Assembly: GCA_001179505.1 (NCBI GenBank)
Contig: CDMY01000243.1
Location: 586,184-650,183, forward strand
Direction of reading: 5' to 3'
DNA: 64,000 nucleotides
Source of the DNA: Vitrella brassicaformis
Lineage: Eukaryota > Sar > Vitrellaceae
In this document: positions 24,264-34,446 of the stretch, piece after piece
How the letters are laid out: each line of letters opens with the position of its first letter
Position numbering within the stretch: position 1 is the stretch's first letter
Translations under genes and position numbers: made by a program
The notes under the pieces: model-generated
What the model saw: the letters and a program-made list of their open reading frames with translations, nothing else
Told to the model about the DNA's origin: nothing
Database searches by the model: none

Positions 24264-26680
24264 GGGATCACTCAGCGAGGTCGACACAGCCCGCCGACTC
24301 GCCGATTGGCCGTCGTGATGCAGACTTCGCAGTTGGCTGTGCTGTTGGGCTGCACCTCGAACAGAGACCGGCCGTCCTGGAACGACAGAGCCCTCTCACA
24401 CGGGGCCAAACCGACAAAGCCACCTGCACACATTCAGCCATGGACAGAGCTGCACCAGTGTGTGCGTGTGTGTGCGTGTGTGTGTGTGTGTGTGGTCTGT
24501 GCCACCGACCCTGTTGGTGCTTGTTGTCCGTTAGGGTTGAAGCGGAAGAGCTCCCGCCCATCGCCACTGGCGGCCGCCTCGAGAGACGAAGTTAGCGTCA
24601 CTCTCGCGCCAGCCGTGTGGACGCGGCCGTGCTAGACCTGCAGGCACTGGTCCTCGCCGATGGATGTGATGCCGCTGATGAGTGTGACTGTCGGGAGGCC
24701 ATAGCCGATCAGGCGGACTGTGTTGATGCCGTACAAGTCGTGGTCGTGCCGACCCATCACCACCTGCATGGCCTTGACGCGCCTCGGTGCGTCGAACAAC
24801 AGATCCTGACATACCACACAAGACACAACACGACACACATGTCTCAACCGGCCTCTCCGTCTCTCACTCATTGGCTGCTTGCCTGCCTGGTCGAATGATC
24901 CCTCGGTCCGTTCCCACGTGCGCATGGGCAGCGCTATCTCGTACTCGCAGGTCGCCGGTCTCTCTGTGCGGCGTGGGGTCTTGTCCTCTCTCATTGGCGG
25001 CGGCAAACACGCGTCAGCCCAGCACTCAGGCGGATCCCGCCCGGTAGCTGACAATCGACACGGCATCGAACGCACCTGGTAGACCCGCCCGATGACGGCC
25101 ATGGTGTCGGGCGAAAGGATGGGGAAGTCCTCCACCCACTGAGTTGCTGATACCCAGACCCACCTCGCCGTGACTGTTGACCGTCACGTGGGAGTCCAAG
25201 CGGCCGGGGCTGGGCGGGGCTGACGCACCTGCCTTGGCGACTCAGTGCTGTGGAGAGACGGCCACGTCGAGAGGTCTTGACGGCGCACTTGCCCTCGAAG
25301 GTGAAGTACTCCAGCCGCAAACCCAGCATTTGGTCAGCCTGGACCCAAGACCGTCTTGACGCCAATCCTGAGTGAGCGAGCAACGGACAACGCGCACACA
25401 TATCCACACACACATATACAGACAGACATGGGTTGGATGCGTGGCTCTTTGCACTGCTCTGCACGTGTTGTGTTGTGTTGTGTTGTGTTGTGTTGTGTGT
25501 GGGTCCCCGGGGGTTTGGACGCTTACTCTTGAATGTATCTGGTCAGTAGCTTCCACACACCCATGGCTTTGTCGATGGAATGGACGCCATTTCCAGCTCA
25601 TGGTTCTCACGGATCTTATCCACACCAACGATGCAGCCGCTGCTGCGACGCCCACCACCTCTACCTCCTGCCCGCACTCTCGAGGGGCGCAGTAGGTCTG
25701 CACTGATGCCGCTGGTCGGAGGCCGAATGGTGCGCCGAGAGAGGGGAGGAGGTAGGGGGGCTGCTGAGTGTCTCCCTTGGTGGTAGAGCTGGCCTTGGTG
25801 TGTGGGCTGCTGCGACATGGCACGCGGCTCGGCATCTGCAGCGCGGAGACGGCACTCCTGCGGCCTGACACGAACCCACGACCACCTGCGACAGCCATGA
25901 GAACATGACAAGAAATGAGAGATGACCTCCGCCGTGTGTATGTGTGTATGTGTGGGTGGTCAGGTAAGGTACCTCTGTTCGATACTATGACGGCCCTCAT
26001 CTCCCATCCAGATCAACACGCCGGACGTTGGGCTTCTCCCCGTCATCCACACCCACACCCACAGCAACACCAACCTGGCCCTCGTCTCCATCCAGAACCA
26101 AGACCCCCAGCCATTCGCCCACCACCCACCGTACACAGCAGGCAGCCCTCCATTAGTCATGAGCCCGCACATCCGCCCACTCACTCATAATTGCACCTCA
26201 CGCCAGATCAGAGAGACAGAATAGCCTTGGCAGCCTTATCAGAAAGACAGATCAGAGAGACAGAGAGAAAGAGAGACAGATCAGAGAGACAGAATGGTCG
26301 TGCAGTTGTGGCGGCACAGAACAGCAAATTCTGATACACAAATGGATGGAGACATGGATGGCATGTGCGGCATGTAGTCTGTGTATTATGCTGACGTACC
26401 GAGTGCGGGGTATTCCCATTCGATGATGATCCTGTCAAGCCTCGCCGGCTCCCCCAGGTCGATGTCGAATGTGACATGGGTGGGGGGCACGGGCGGCCCG
26501 CTCTCGTCAACAATGGGCAACACGGATTGATGAAAGGACCGACATGACGGCAAGGCGTCCCCAACTGCACCAAACACATTTGCACACACAGAGGATTGGA
26601 CACAGAGATGACCATTTTCTACATCAGACGGCAAATTACCTGGGCCGCTCCCATTTCTTGACGCGGGCGCGCAGAAAATG
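24264..26680 (-). CDS. discoidin (F5/8 type C)-like secreted protein, exon set incomplete
   Basis: Several minus-strand exon pieces look like one gene. At 26,384-26,580 the protein reads VTFDIDLGEPARLDRIIIEW, the strand pattern of an F5/8 type C (discoidin) domain, ending at a GTACGT donor. Further pieces: about 25,550-25,900 (Arg/Gln-rich, then CIVGVDKIRENHELE), 25,255-25,370 (GLRLEYFTFEGKCAVKTS), 25,081-25,145 (WVEDFPILSPDTMAVIGRVYQ), 24,890-25,005 (PATCEYEIALPMRTWERTE), 24,638-24,805 (VKAMQVVMGRHDHDLYGINT, LISGITSIGEDQCLQ) and two repeats of a DGRxLFxxxPN motif (near 24,550 and 24,360). Discoidin domains bind sugars or lipids on surfaces. The N-terminal exon near 26,640-26,760 is shared with kinase-like genes to the right. 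Exon order is plausible, but the full frame is not proven. Confidence 0.45.
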
Positions 26681-27206
26681 AGAGTAAAAGACCTCGAGAT
26701 ATAAAATGCAGACAGCAATTAGGCCACCAGGCCCTATCGACAGAAACAAAGAGACATTTGATATGAGGCCAAGGTAATGTCCCTTCTGTCTCATGTGCTT
26801 ACCGCCTTTCGGTGGCCATGAGAGGGACTTGTGGCAGCTTGCGGTCACCAGCCTGACCCACACCCACAGAAACACCAACCTGACTCTCGTCTCCATCCAG
26901 AACAAGACCCCCAGCCATCCGCCCACCACCCACCGTGCACAGCAGGCAGCCTTCCATTAGTCATGAGCCCGCACATCCGCCCACTCACTCATAATTGCAC
27001 CCCACGCCGTATCAGAGAAGAGACAGAATGGCTCGTGGCGACAGTATCAGAGAAGCTTTATGCATCCCCCATCGGATATATGACCCCCGCCCACTCCTTC
27101 ACCAGCAGCACCAGCACCTTCACCGCCGCCTCCGCCGACTCGGTCGTCCGCCGCTCGGCCCGCTCGTTCATCACCAGCTCCGCCACCACGATGGCCGCTG
27201 CGTCAG

Positions 27207-29254
27207 TCAGGCTGAAGCGCTCCGGCCTCTTCTGGAGCTCCAGCAAGCGCCTGACGACACCCTCGACGTCCACGGCCTGCTGAGGTGGTGGTGCGAGGGA
27301 GGGGCGTCTTGGGTCTGTGGGGCTGTTGGGTCGGTGGGAGGGGGGAAGACCTGTTGGCGTCTTTCTTCGCGGATTTTGTGCAGACGGTTGATCTCCCGCC
27401 TGAGGTCAGCCAGCCGCTTATCCAGCAGCTGCAACTCGTCAATGCCCTCGTCACGCTTCTTCTCAGTGGCCCACACGGCGCGCCTCTGCCACTCGTCCGG
27501 GGGGATGGGGATGATGTTGGGATTCTCCGCCGTCTGCTGTTGGGTGCCGATGATGGCCTCGTCAAACGTGACGGCTGGCAGGTCCCTCTTGACGTCTGGC
27601 AGGATCTGGTGGGGGTACAGAAATGACAGAGCCATGCCGCCCACCGTCCACAGGTCGACGTCGGGCTGCCAGCCGGGGTAGCCCCAGTGTTTCTGCGCCC
27701 ACTCGCCGACTGCCGTGGGATTGGTGGGGGGGCCGTTGGGTGTGCTCGAGGGGTCGATGACGGCCTTGATGTGGGGCGGGGCGGAGGTGAGTGTGTTCAT
27801 GATGTGTGTCTCGTACGGCACCGCCAGCGTCTTGCCCCCCCTCGTCACCAGACTGCCCCTCTCCTGCCCAGCGGCGTCGATAAAGGTGGGCACCGGCACC
27901 ACCACCTGCCGACTGCCCCCGCGCACCACCGACGCGTTGACCTTGACGAATCCGACGAGGATATTGTCGAAAGTCGCGTCGGTGGCGACGTAGGTGGAGC
28001 AGATCGGCAGCTCCTCGGCCGTCTGGACCGCGCTGGTGCTGGAGGTCATGCTGCCGACGGCCTTGGCAACACTAAACACAGGCACCTGAACCACACAAAC
28101 ACACACACATACAAACACAATACACCCATGGGTGAGCTCACTCTTTACGCCAATCCGACTGTCTGTCTCACCTTGTGGATTTGCCCTGTCTGTCTGTCTG
28201 TCTGTCTGTCTGTGTCTCTCACCTTATGCATTGCGTTGGTCTTCATCAGCAGGTCTATGACGCCGAAAACGGCACCCACCTGCTTCTTCCCCATCTTCTT
28301 CATTATGGTCTTCCTGATCTCCTTGCCGTTGGCCATCTGGATGCCCGCCTCCTGCGCCGCTGTCGGCTGAGCTCCGCTGTCCAGCAGACGCAGCGCCGAC
28401 ACCTCGCCAGGCGGATACAGCTGGACCCGCAGCGCAAGAAAGCTGCCGAGGGGCTGGCGTCGGGCGTCGTACTGGCCGTCGATGTTGCCAACGACAGCGA
28501 CGCCGTCCTGGCCGGGCTGCTGCTTGGGCGGCGCCTCCCCCTCCCCACTCGCAATGTACAGCGAGTAGATCGGTCCCCCCATGGTGTAGAGCCCCTGCGC
28601 CTGCCGATACTCGCCCGCGAAGGCCTCCTCTAGGGCCTCGCGGACGGCGGACGGCACCGCGCCCTTCTTGCGGGCGAGCTCGGGGAGGGCAGGGGGCGGC
28701 TGGGCGGTGGGGGGACGGCTCTTCTCCGGATGCTGAGTGGTCAGCAGGTATAGGAATGCGGGCTCGACACTCCTGGACAACCTGCAACCAAACGAGCAAT
28801 CCACACAGTGAGTTACAGGGCAGACCGAATGAGATGTGCAGGACGATGTGGCACTCTCTGTGTGTGGCATTACATACCTGCTGTGGTCGTCCTGGTCGCC
28901 TCGAGGGGCCGACGCGCCCTCCCCACGACAGCTATCAGGTGCCTCCTCGGCAGGGCCAGGGGGACTCTCAAAACACGGGGCAGCGGCTACATTCTCGGCC
29001 TCCGTCTCCTCCTCTCTGCCGGGGAGTAATTCTGAATGAGTCACGCACACATCACAAAACAGACAGACGAACAGGCAGGACGATTTGATGAGCGCTTCTT
29101 CATTTGGTCGGTCGGCAGGCATGTGGTTCGCTTACAGTTGTCGGGTTTCTGATCTGTGTTGAGGTTGCCGACCTTGTGCAACTCCTCGACGCTAGAAATG
29201 AAAGTACAAGACCTCGAGATATAAAATGCAGGCAGCAATAAGGCCACCAGGCCC
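27207..29254 (-). CDS. kinase-like protein, copy 1 (most complete)
   Basis: Exons on the minus strand: about 29,136-29,254, 28,878-29,031 (acidic, REEETEAENVAA), 28,223-28,780 and 27,207-28,085. The 28 kb exon looks like a kinase N-lobe: a degenerate Gly loop MGGPIYSLYIAS, then GSFLALRVQLYPPGE where beta-3 AxK is ALR, then a helix. The 27-28 kb exon has ATDATFDNILVG, which aligns without gaps to HRDLKPENILVG keeping the Asp and Asn, TFIDAAGQERG at the DFG place, and HWGYPGWQPDVDLWTVGG like the P+1 loop and helix F. It ends with a Leu/Arg/Glu helix. Relative to copy 2, one C is missing near 27,281, which shifts the last about 70 residues out of frame. Splicing exon 29,136 to 28,878 in the obvious phase gives a stop, so the N-terminus may be lost. 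Kinase fold is inference from motif order. Confidence 0.6.
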
Positions 29255-29449
29255 TATCGACAGAAACAAAGAGACACATGATATGAGGCCAAGGTAATGT
29301 CCCTTCTGTCTCATGTGCTTACCGCGCCCGCCGGGGAAATGGAGGAGGGGGGATCCATCCACCACACCCAGCACCCAGCAGCACACCACATGGGCTCGGG
29401 GGCCAGGATAAACAACCCGAACCCCAAGGCCATTGCTTCAACAGCAGCA

Positions 29450-30677
29450 CTAGCACCTTGACCGCCGCCGCCGCCGACTCGGTCGTTGCCGCTCGGCCCG
29501 CTCGTGCATCACCAGCTCCGCCACCACGATGGCCGCCGCGTCAGTCAGGCTGAAGCTCCCCGACTTCTTCTGGAGCTCCAGCAACGGCGTGACGACACCC
29601 TCGACGTCCACGGCCTGCTGGGGGTGGTGGTGCGAGGGAGGGGCGTCTTGGGTCTGTGGGGCTGTTGGGCTGATGGGAGGGGGGGAGACGTGTTGGTGTC
29701 TGTCGGGATTGATTTCGTGCAGATGGTTGATCGACCGCCTTAGGGTATCCAGCCGCCTATCCAGCAGCTGCAACTCGTCGATGCCCTCCTCGTCAGGCTT
29801 CCTTTCGGTGGCCCACACGGCGCGCCTCTGCCACTGGTCCGGGGGGATGGGGATGATGTTGGGGTGCTCCGCCGTCTGCTGTTGGGTGCCGATGACGGCC
29901 TCGTCAAACGTGACGGCTGGCAGGTCCCTCTTGACGTCGGGCAGGATCTGGTGGGGGTACAGAAATGACAGAGCCGTGCCGCCCACCGTCCACAGGTCGA
30001 CGTCGGGCTGCCAGCCGGGGTAGCCCCAGTGTTTCTGCGCCCACTCGCCGACTGCCGTGGGAGTGGTGGGGGGGCCGTTGGGTGTGCTCGAGGGGTCGAT
30101 GACGGCCTTGATGTGGGGCGGGGCGGAGGTGAGTGTGTTCATGATGTGTGTCTCGTACGGCACCGCCAGCGTGTTGCCCCCCCTCGTCACCAGACTGCCC
30201 CTCTCCTGCCCAGCGGCGTCGATCACGCCATCTTGACCCTGCTGCTGATTGAGCACTGCAGGGGACACCACAGCACACACAAAATGTACCGCAGAGCTGA
30301 ACATTGACCTCAACAGGCCTATAGTTCTTCCCTACCTTTCTGATACGGCTCGAAACACTTTTGGCACTTCAGCTGCGCGCCGTTATCAAATGAGAAGTCG
30401 ACAAATATAAAATGTAGGCAGAGATCGGACCTGCACATCGACACAAAGAGACACGATCAGAGTGGTCGCTGCGCTGATGTCTCAGTTTGTTTCCTCACGC
30501 ACACATTCGTCCGCCCCGCGTCACCAAACTGCCCCTCTCCTGCCCGGCGGCATCGACAAAGGTGGGCACCGGCACCACCACCTGCCGACTGCCCCCGCGC
30601 ACCACCGACGCGTTGACCTTGACAAATCCGACGAGGATATTGTCGGTGCCACGCTCATGCACCCCGTCAACCACCAC
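29450..30677 (-). pseudogene. kinase-like copy 2, partial and interrupted
   Basis: The C-lobe (29,450-30,225) repeats copy 1 from IDAAGQERGSLVTRGG through HWGYPGWQPDVDLWTVGG to the helical C-terminus. Here the frame stays open through SHHHPQQAVDVEGV, but a base is missing near 29,485 so the end differs from copy 1. The catalytic-loop piece (30,495-30,650, DNILVGFVKVNASVV to VDAAGQERGSLVTRGG) is separated from the C-lobe by about 295 bp that contains the ATATAAAATG motif. The segment coding DAAGQERGSLVTRGG is present on both sides of the insert (30,185-30,223 and 30,519-30,557). There is no N-lobe next to it; instead it joins helicase sequence. A spliced product is possible, but it looks like a broken gene. 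Confidence 0.6.
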
Positions 30678-31469
30678 GTGCGTCTAGCGGCTGTGGTCGT
30701 CGCCCGTCGCCGAGGCACTCGCACTTCCCTGGCTCTCCTTCATCGCACCCACGATGCGGCGCAACAAGATGCCTGCATGCAGATCCAGAAGCAACACGCA
30801 GTGGTGTGTGTCGGTGCGGGAGTGAGTGAGTGAGTGAGTGTGGCCCATTCCCTTTGCCTACCGCTGGTGCAGAAGAGGATTTTGGTGTGTTTTGATGCGT
30901 TGATGTTTTCCTGTCCGATCTGCCACCCCACCAGGCCGCCCACCTGGTGCTGGCCGTCCTTGGACAAACCCCGCGTCATGCACTCGTACGCGACACGCCT
31001 GACATACACATGGATGGATGCTGGCTTTTGCTCGTGTCTTGTGTGTGTGTCGGTGTGGGTGCGCACTTTGCGACGCTTGTGGCTGCGAGTCGGCGTGGCT
31101 GCGACACGATAATGCGGACGTCACGGCTCGTCTGCAGGGCCTCACGCAAAATGAACTGGGGAAGCTGCACACACTCACACAGGGAGGGAGGGAGGGAGAG
31201 GAGAGACGGACCAATACAGTGGGTTGGTGTTTGTGTTGTGGGTTTGGGTGTGGTTGACGGACCTGTGTGGTTTTGCCGCTGCCAGTGGCGCCGTGCAGGA
31301 CGATGCACTGGTGGTCTCGCAGTGCATCGATGAACGTCTCGTGGTGCGCGTGGACCGGCAGAATGGGAAGCCCAAACTCGCTGTGACACAACGCACACGA
31401 CACACCACACATACCACATCACATCCGTCCACCCTGTCCGTCAGTCCGATGGCATTGCGTCGTGATGGC
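30641..31469 (-). pseudogene. DEAH-box RNA helicase fragment, copy A
   Basis: Four exon pieces of a DExH helicase RecA1 domain on the minus strand. Walker A is in CIVLHGATGSGKTTQ (near 31,265-31,310), preceded by LPILPVHAHHETFIDAL; motif Ia is IIVSQPRRLAATSVA (near 31,080-31,140); then GGLVGWQIGQENINASKHT and TKILFCTSG (near 30,870-30,960); then a piece ending HVVVDGVHERG (near 30,650-30,690), which is motif II with DGVH in place of DEVH. No RecA2 domain or HA2/OB region is present. The last piece runs straight into the kinase-like DNILVG, so this is a fusion or remnant and not a working helicase. Such enzymes unwind RNA in splicing or ribosome assembly. Confidence 0.75.
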
Positions 31470-31769
31470 NNNNNNNNNNNNNNNNNNNNNNNNNNNNNNN
31501 NNNNNNNNNNNNNNNNNNNNNNNNNNNNNNNNNNNNNNNNNNNNNNNNNNNNNNNNNNNNNNNNNNNNNNNNNNNNNNNNNNNNNNNNNNNNNNNNNNNN
31601 NNNNNNNNNNNNNNNNNNNNNNNNNNNNNNNNNNNNNNNNNNNNNNNNNNNNNNNNNNNNNNNNNNNNNNNNNNNNNNNNNNNNNNNNNNNNNNNNNNNN
31701 NNNNNNNNNNNNNNNNNNNNNNNNNNNNNNNNNNNNNNNNNNNNNNNNNNNNNNNNNNNNNNNNNNNNN
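31470..31769. other. assembly gap (300 N)
   Basis: Exactly 300 unknown bases, the same length as the second gap in the window, so the length is a placeholder. The 805 bp before it (30,665-31,469) are repeated almost unchanged right after it (31,770-32,574) with a constant offset of 1,105 bp. Confidence 0.95.
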
Positions 31770-32574
31770 CGTCAACCACCACGTGCGTCCAGCGCCTGAA
31801 ATCGTCGCCCGTCGCCGAGGCACTCGCACTTCCCTGGCTCTCCTTCATCGCACCCACGATGCGGCGCAACAAGATGCCTGCATGCAGATCCAGAAGCAAC
31901 ACGCAGTGGTGTGTGTCGGTGCGGGAGTGAGTGAGTGAGTGAGTGTGGCCCATTCCCTTTACCTACCGCTGGTGCAGAAGAGGATTTTGGTGTGTTTTGA
32001 TGCGTTGATGTTTTCCTGTCCGATCTGCCACCCCACCAGGCCGCCCACCTGGTGCTGGCCGTCCTTGGACAAACCCCGCGTCATGCACTCGTACGCGACA
32101 CGCCTGACATACACATGGATGGATGCTGGCTTTTGCTCGTGTCTTGTGTGTGTGTCGGTGTGGGTGCGCACTTTGCGACGCTTGTGGCTGCGAGTCGGCG
32201 TGGCTGCGACACGATAATGCGGACGTCACGGCTCGTCTGCAGGGCCTCACGCAAAATGAACTGGGGAAGCTGCACACACTCACACAGGGAGGGAGGGAGG
32301 GAGAGGAGAGACGGACCAATACAGTGGGTTGGTGTTTGTGTTGTGGGTTTGGGTGTGGTTGACGGACCTGTGTGGTTTTGCCGCTGCCAGTGGCGCCGTG
32401 CAGGACGATGCACTGGTGGTCTCGCAGTGCATCGATGAACGTCTCGTGGTGCGCGTGGACCGGCAGAATGGGAAGCCCAAACTCGCTGTGACACAACGCA
32501 CACGACACACCACACATACCACATCACATCCGTCCACCCTGTCCGTCAGTCCGATGGCATTGCGTCGTGATGGC
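31770..32574 (-). pseudogene. DEAH-box RNA helicase fragment, copy B
   Basis: A near-identical second copy of the helicase fragment, with the same Walker A (GATGSGKTTQ), motif Ia and TKILFCTS pieces. I see no indels against copy A and only a few base changes, for example near 31,790-31,800 and at about 31,961. At its right end it joins kinase-like sequence at 32,575 (frame ...NILIGLTRMA). Either a recent tandem duplication or an assembly artefact at the gap. Confidence 0.75.
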
Positions 32575-33871
32575 CTTCTGCACCAGCGGCCATCCTCGTG
32601 AGACCGATGAGAATGTTGTCATACGTGGCGTCGGTGGCCACATACGTCGAAGTCGGCGGCAGGGACTCGGTTGTTTGGACGGCGCTGGTTCCTGACTGCA
32701 TGGCCTTGAGGGCGTCGGCTGCGTTAAACATTCTCACCTGAACAACACAACCACTCACACACAAGTGCACCATGTCGATCTGTTTCGTGTCTCACCTTAT
32801 GCATCGCTGAAAGGGCTTAGAAGCCAGGATACAGGCGCACCTGCACCAAACACACACAGACAGATCACAAAACTCACTATCACAAAAGTCATTCGCCGCT
32901 CCTGCTCCTGCCTTACAGAATGGATGTCGTTGACTGGACAGTGCAGAAGCATGAGAACAGAGATTCTTCGGGATATAAAATGTAGGCAACGATACATCTG
33001 CAGCAGACACAGAAACATCCGCACTCATTGCCGACTTTTTCCATTCGTTCTGCTTCATTTACCCTCTTCCTTTCCACCTCCTTGGCGCCGTTCATGACCG
33101 ATCAGGTTGGCGGGGCAACTTGAGAAACGACAACAACAGGCGATCAGCCGGACAGCCTGACAGACACAAGGGTATATCCACCACTCGTGTACTCACACAC
33201 ACATGGATGGACTGATGTGCATTCGCTTACATTCACCCCCTCCCTGCTGCATCTGCTGCCGCGGAACCTCCTCGCCCTCGCCACTCGCGACGAACAGCGA
33301 ATAGATGGGCCCGCCCTGCGTCAGCAGCCCCTCTGCCCCACCATACCCGCCGCCGAATGCCTGCTCGATGGCCGGCCTCAGCAGGGGCGGCACCACGCCC
33401 TTCTTGATGGTGATCTCGGGCGGCGGCGGTGGGTTCTTGGGGGCAGCATGGTGCCGTGACAGCAAATACAACATGGTGGGCTCCAGACGGCTCTCGGGCG
33501 CGTCAATGACCTTGCGGACGACGGGCAAGGTGAGCGGCCCATTCTGCAACACCGGGAAGGTCACCGTGGGCCGCTTGCTGGCGATGCCACGGGGTTCGTC
33601 GTCCTTGCCGTCCAGCGTCCACCGAGCCGCACCGGTGGAGAGCGGCACTACTGTGGGTGGTGGTGTTGGTGGTCCTGCTGGTGCTGTTGGCGGGGCGGGG
33701 GCGTGTGCGCCCTCACTGGCCTCCTGGCACAGCGGTGCTGCTGCTGCAAGTGGGCTGGTGGGTGCGGCATGGTGGCATGACGACCTGAGGACAAAGGGAA
33801 ACGACAAACAGACACACAGTGAGAGCGCTGCTTCACTAAAGGGGAGACTCTCTCCCTCTCCCTCCCTCTCC

Positions 33872-33903
<32 letters not shown>

Positions 33904-34380
33904 ATGTGTGCGTGTCGTGTACCCACCTGTCGTGTGGGCTGCTGTCCCCCTCCTCCCCTCCCTCTCCCTCACGGGCGGCCTCTATCTCCCTCTCCTGTCC
34001 ACTGGGCAACACTGATTGATGAAAGGACCGCCACACAGAAAGCACACCAGAGGTCATTCATCTCATCACCGTAGTCGCCCATTTCATCCGCCTTGCTGTC
34101 GTGAGTGCTTTGGCTCACCCTCACTAAGTGTCGCCGGCGCGCCGCGCCCCTCCTCGACGTCGGCCTCTCCTCTCCCCTCCTCCCGGCTGTCCCTCTTTCC
34201 CGGCTCGTCCCCAACTGCACCAAACACATTTGCACACACAGAGCCATAGGCACAGAGATCACCCTTTTCTACATCAGACCGCAAATTACCTGGTCGCTTG
34301 CATTTCTTGACGCGGGCGCGCATGAAATGGGAGTAAAAGACCTCGAGATATAAAATGCAGGCAGCAATTAGGCCACCAGG
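32560..34380 (-). pseudogene. kinase-like copy 3, N-lobe with truncated catalytic loop
   Basis: The N-lobe exon (about 33,230-33,785) reads GPLTLPVVRKVIDAPESRLE, LYLLSRHHAAPKNPPPPPE, then QGGPIYSLFVASGEGEEVPR and stops short of the beta-3 strand. The catalytic-loop exon (32,560-32,740) reads STYVATDATYDNILIGLTRMA and breaks into helicase sequence. Between them, near 32,975, lies a motif copy. To the right, 34,080-34,370 carries N-terminal exons (LRSDVEKGDLC, SVCANVFG, a Glu-rich stretch) that match those in front of the discoidin-like gene. The beta-3 and DFG-to-C-lobe parts are missing, so a complete fold is not possible from what is here. The CT/TG run at 33,854-33,905 lies in an intron. 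Confidence 0.55.
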
Positions 34381-34446
34381 CCCTATCGACAGAAACAAAG
34401 AGACATATCATTGTGGGTAAGTTAATGTGCCTTCTGTCTCATGTTC

